A stretch of DNA of 8,304 nucleotides from JAYGED01 sp046582565 (GTDB lineage: Bacteria; Pseudomonadota; Alphaproteobacteria; JAAXGF01), in NCBI GenBank assembly GCA_046582565.1, contig JAYGED010000253.1, positions 1 through 8,304 of the forward strand. The letters run 5' to 3'. The notes beneath the pieces were generated by a model. That model was not told where the DNA came from and did no database searches. It was given only the letters and a program-made list of their open reading frames with translations. Of this stretch, positions 6,749 to 8,304 are shown piece after piece (positions within the stretch are counted from its first letter, which is position 1; each line of letters opens with the position of its first letter). The position numbers and the translations under genes are program-made.

Positions 6749-8163
6749 TCTATATTTCGACCAGGGGCCGGGCCCCAGCCTTGGCGTTCGACGATGCCTT
6801 GCTCGGCGGGCTCGCCCCGGACGGCGGACTCTACGTCCCCGAGCAATGGCCGCAATTTTCCGCCGCCGATATCGCCGCCCTCGAGGGCCTGTCCTACGCC
6901 GAGACCGCGACGCGCATCATGGCGCCCTTCATCGGCGACAGCCTGCCAGCGGATGATTTTGCGGCCATGGTCGAGGCGGTCTACGGGGCCGAGAGCAAAA
7001 TCTTCGCCGACCCTGCCATCACGCCCCTGGTGCAACTCGGCGACAACGAATGGCTACTGGAGCTGTTTCACGGCCCGACCCTGGCCTTCAAGGATGTGGC
7101 ATTACAGCTCATTGGCCGCCTGTTCGACTATGTTTTAGAGAAACGCGGCGGCCGGGTGACGATCATCGGCGCGACTTCGGGCGATACGGGTTCCGCCGCC
7201 ATCGAGGCCTGCCGCGACCGCAATAATATCGTTATTTTCATGCTCCACCCCAAGGGCCGGGTCTCCGAGGTGCAGCGCCGCCAGATGACGACGGTGATGG
7301 CGGACAATGTCCATAACATCGCCATCGAAGGCACCTTCGACGATTGCCAGGCGCTGCTGAAAGCGGCCTTCGGCGATACCGCCTTTCGCGATGAGATGCA
7401 GCTGTCGGCGGTCAATTCAATCAACTGGGCGCGGGTCATGGCCCAGACGGTTTATTACTTCGTCGCCGCCGTCGCCCTCGGCGCACCCCGCCAATCCGTT
7501 GCCTTTTCGGTTCCAAGCGGCAATTTCGGCAATGTCTTTGCAGGCTATGTTGCGCGCCAGATGGGCCTCGATATCAGCCGCCTGATCGTCGCCACCAACA
7601 GCAACGACATCCTCGCCCGGTTTTTCGAAAGCGGGCGTTACGAGACCGCGACCGTGACACCCACAGTGAGCCCGAGCATGGACATCCAGGTATCGAGCAA
7701 TTTCGAGCGGCTGCTCTACGATCTCTATGACCGCGACGGGGACGCCGTATCGAATTTGCTTGGCGAACTTGCCGATCATGGCGGTTTCGCCGTCGATGAC
7801 GCCCGGCTGGCTCAAGCGCGCGCCCTGTTCACCGGCTATCGCCTCGACGACAAGGCGACCGAGGAGACGATCGCCCAGCTGCACCGCGACAACGGCATGA
7901 TCATCGACCCGCACACCGCCATCGGCGTCGCTGCCGGCCGCGCCTGCCACCGCGATCAAGCGGAGCCGATGGTCGCCCTGGGCTGCGCCCATCCGGCGAA
8001 ATTCCCTGACGTAGTGGCCCGCGCCACCGGCACGCTCCCCGCGTTACCGCCCCAGCTTGCCAACCTCTATGATCGCCCCGAAGCTTGCGAAGTCTTGCCA
8101 AACGACCTCTCCGCCGTGCAAGATTTCATCAGAACAAAAGGCACAGTGAAGGCTAGTGGATAG
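6745..8163 (+). CDS. thrC: Threonine synthase
   Basis: PLP enzyme of the cytoplasm that converts O-phospho-L-homoserine to L-threonine, the last step of threonine synthesis. The 472 residues match the long form of the family. The N-terminus (YISTRGRAP, GLAPDGGLYVPE) is diagnostic. LFHGPTLAFKD (107-117) holds the PLP-binding Lys116, GATSGDTGSAA (142-152) is the substrate/cofactor loop, and VPSGNFGN (256-263) binds the cofactor phosphate. The C-terminal region has IDPHTAIGVAAG and ALGCAHPAKFPDVV. The start is GTG 6745, whose GTGA overlaps the peptidase stop by 4 nt and which has GGGAG upstream; no better start is seen. In alphaproteobacteria thrC often lies downstream of ctaE-DUF983-SURF1, so its place here is expected, though I recall ispH rather than ctaA and a peptidase between them in some relatives. 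It is probably the last gene of the visible operon. Confidence 0.97.
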   Translation: MIYISTRGRAPALAFDDALLGGLAPDGGLYVPEQWPQFSAADIAALEGLSYAETATRIMAPFIGDSLPADDFAAMVEAVYGAESKIFADPAITPLVQLGDNEWLLELFHGPTLAFKDVALQLIGRLFDYVLEKRGGRVTIIGATSGDTGSAAIEACRDRNNIVIFMLHPKGRVSEVQRRQMTTVMADNVHNIAIEGTFDDCQALLKAAFGDTAFRDEMQLSAVNSINWARVMAQTVYYFVAAVALGAPRQSVAFSVPSGNFGNVFAGYVARQMGLDISRLIVATNSNDILARFFESGRYETATVTPTVSPSMDIQVSSNFERLLYDLYDRDGDAVSNLLGELADHGGFAVDDARLAQARALFTGYRLDDKATEETIAQLHRDNGMIIDPHTAIGVAAGRACHRDQAEPMVALGCAHPAKFPDVVARATGTLPALPPQLANLYDRPEACEVLPNDLSAVQDFIRTKGTVKASG

Positions 8164-8191
8164 AATCTAACATATGGTACCCATACGACGA

Positions 8192-8280
8192 CGTCCCAAG
8201 TTCGCCCGGAAAGGCGACCGATGCTCCGTGATGCTGGAGCATCACAAGCATCGGGCAACGCGTCCGGCGGACTTGGGACG
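8192..8280. repeat. 89-nt imperfect palindrome (long hairpin) after thrC
   Basis: This lies in the 141-base stretch after thrC, where I find no gene. The outer arms 8192-8206 and 8266-8280 pair over 15 positions with a single G-T wobble (8202/8270). Pairing continues after a bulged C with GGA 8208-8210/TCC 8263-8265 and GCG 8214-8216/CGC 8259-8261. Inside, CCGATGCT 8218-8225 pairs with AGCATCGG 8247-8254, and GTGATGC 8228-8234 with GCATCAC 8239-8245 around a TGGA loop. No run of T follows the right arm, so it is not a classic intrinsic terminator, although it could still stop or protect the thrC transcript. Other readings are an interspersed palindromic repeat, a small MITE-like element or a structured RNA. 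The pairing was read directly from the sequence; the function is unknown. Confidence 0.7.
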
Positions 8281-8304
8281 CCGCCCTTCGGGTCTCCACT
8301 CGCG

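Noticed and set aside
7417..7992. Minus-strand ORF (191 codons) opposite thrC
   Set aside because: Antisense shadow of the conserved C-terminal half of threonine synthase; no independent evidence of coding.
8173..8185. Short palindrome TATGG-TAC-CCATA just after thrC
   Set aside because: Five base pairs with a three-base loop is within chance expectation, and no matching site was seen nearby, so an operator cannot be claimed.
8266..8304. Intrinsic terminator after thrC
   Set aside because: The strong stem is not followed by a T-run; the next bases are GC-rich. I therefore report a palindrome rather than a terminator.

Overview
The window is a dense, one-strand (+) gene cluster from a moderately GC-rich bacterium. 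It reads as an alphaproteobacterium, probably of the Rhodospirillales type. That assignment is an inference from the gene order (ctaD-ctaB-small ORF-ctaG-ctaE-DUF983-SURF1 followed by thrC) and from protein sequences close to those of aa3-type oxidases of the group. No rRNA or other taxonomic marker is present, so the genus is not assignable.

Layout. Positions 2-700 hold the C-terminal part of subunit I (CtaD) of an aa3-type cytochrome c oxidase; the gene begins upstream of the window. Then come ctaB (heme O synthase, 731-1645), a 40-residue single-span membrane protein in the CoxF position (1647-1769), ctaG (Cox11-type CuB chaperone, 1772-2368), ctaE (subunit III, 2372-3193), a DUF983 zinc-ribbon membrane protein (3178-3558), SURF1 (3545-4291), ctaA (heme A synthase, 4291-5235), an M32 metallocarboxypeptidase (5228-6748) and thrC (threonine synthase, 6745-8163). 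The last 141 bases carry no gene that I can support, but nearly all of 8192-8280 folds into one long imperfect hairpin.

How it works together. The first eight genes form an oxidase building kit: two structural subunits (CtaD, CtaE), both enzymes that turn heme B into heme A (CtaB, then CtaA), a copper inserter for CuB (CtaG), a heme-a insertion factor (SURF1) and two small membrane proteins often found beside them. Spacing is minimal throughout: a 30-nt gap after ctaD, then gaps of 1-3 nt or overlaps of 1-16 nt. This fits one long polycistronic transcript with translational coupling. No promoter is visible inside the window. The M32 peptidase and ThrC are not oxidase genes but are tied to the operon by overlapping start and stop codons.

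This is essentially an ordinary housekeeping region. I found no evidence of a new defence, mobile or biosynthetic system. The points most worth a second look are the post-thrC hairpin with two competing inner folds, the unannotated 40-residue ORF, the double-cysteine-pair CtaA encoded inside the oxidase operon, and the peptidase coupled between ctaA and thrC.
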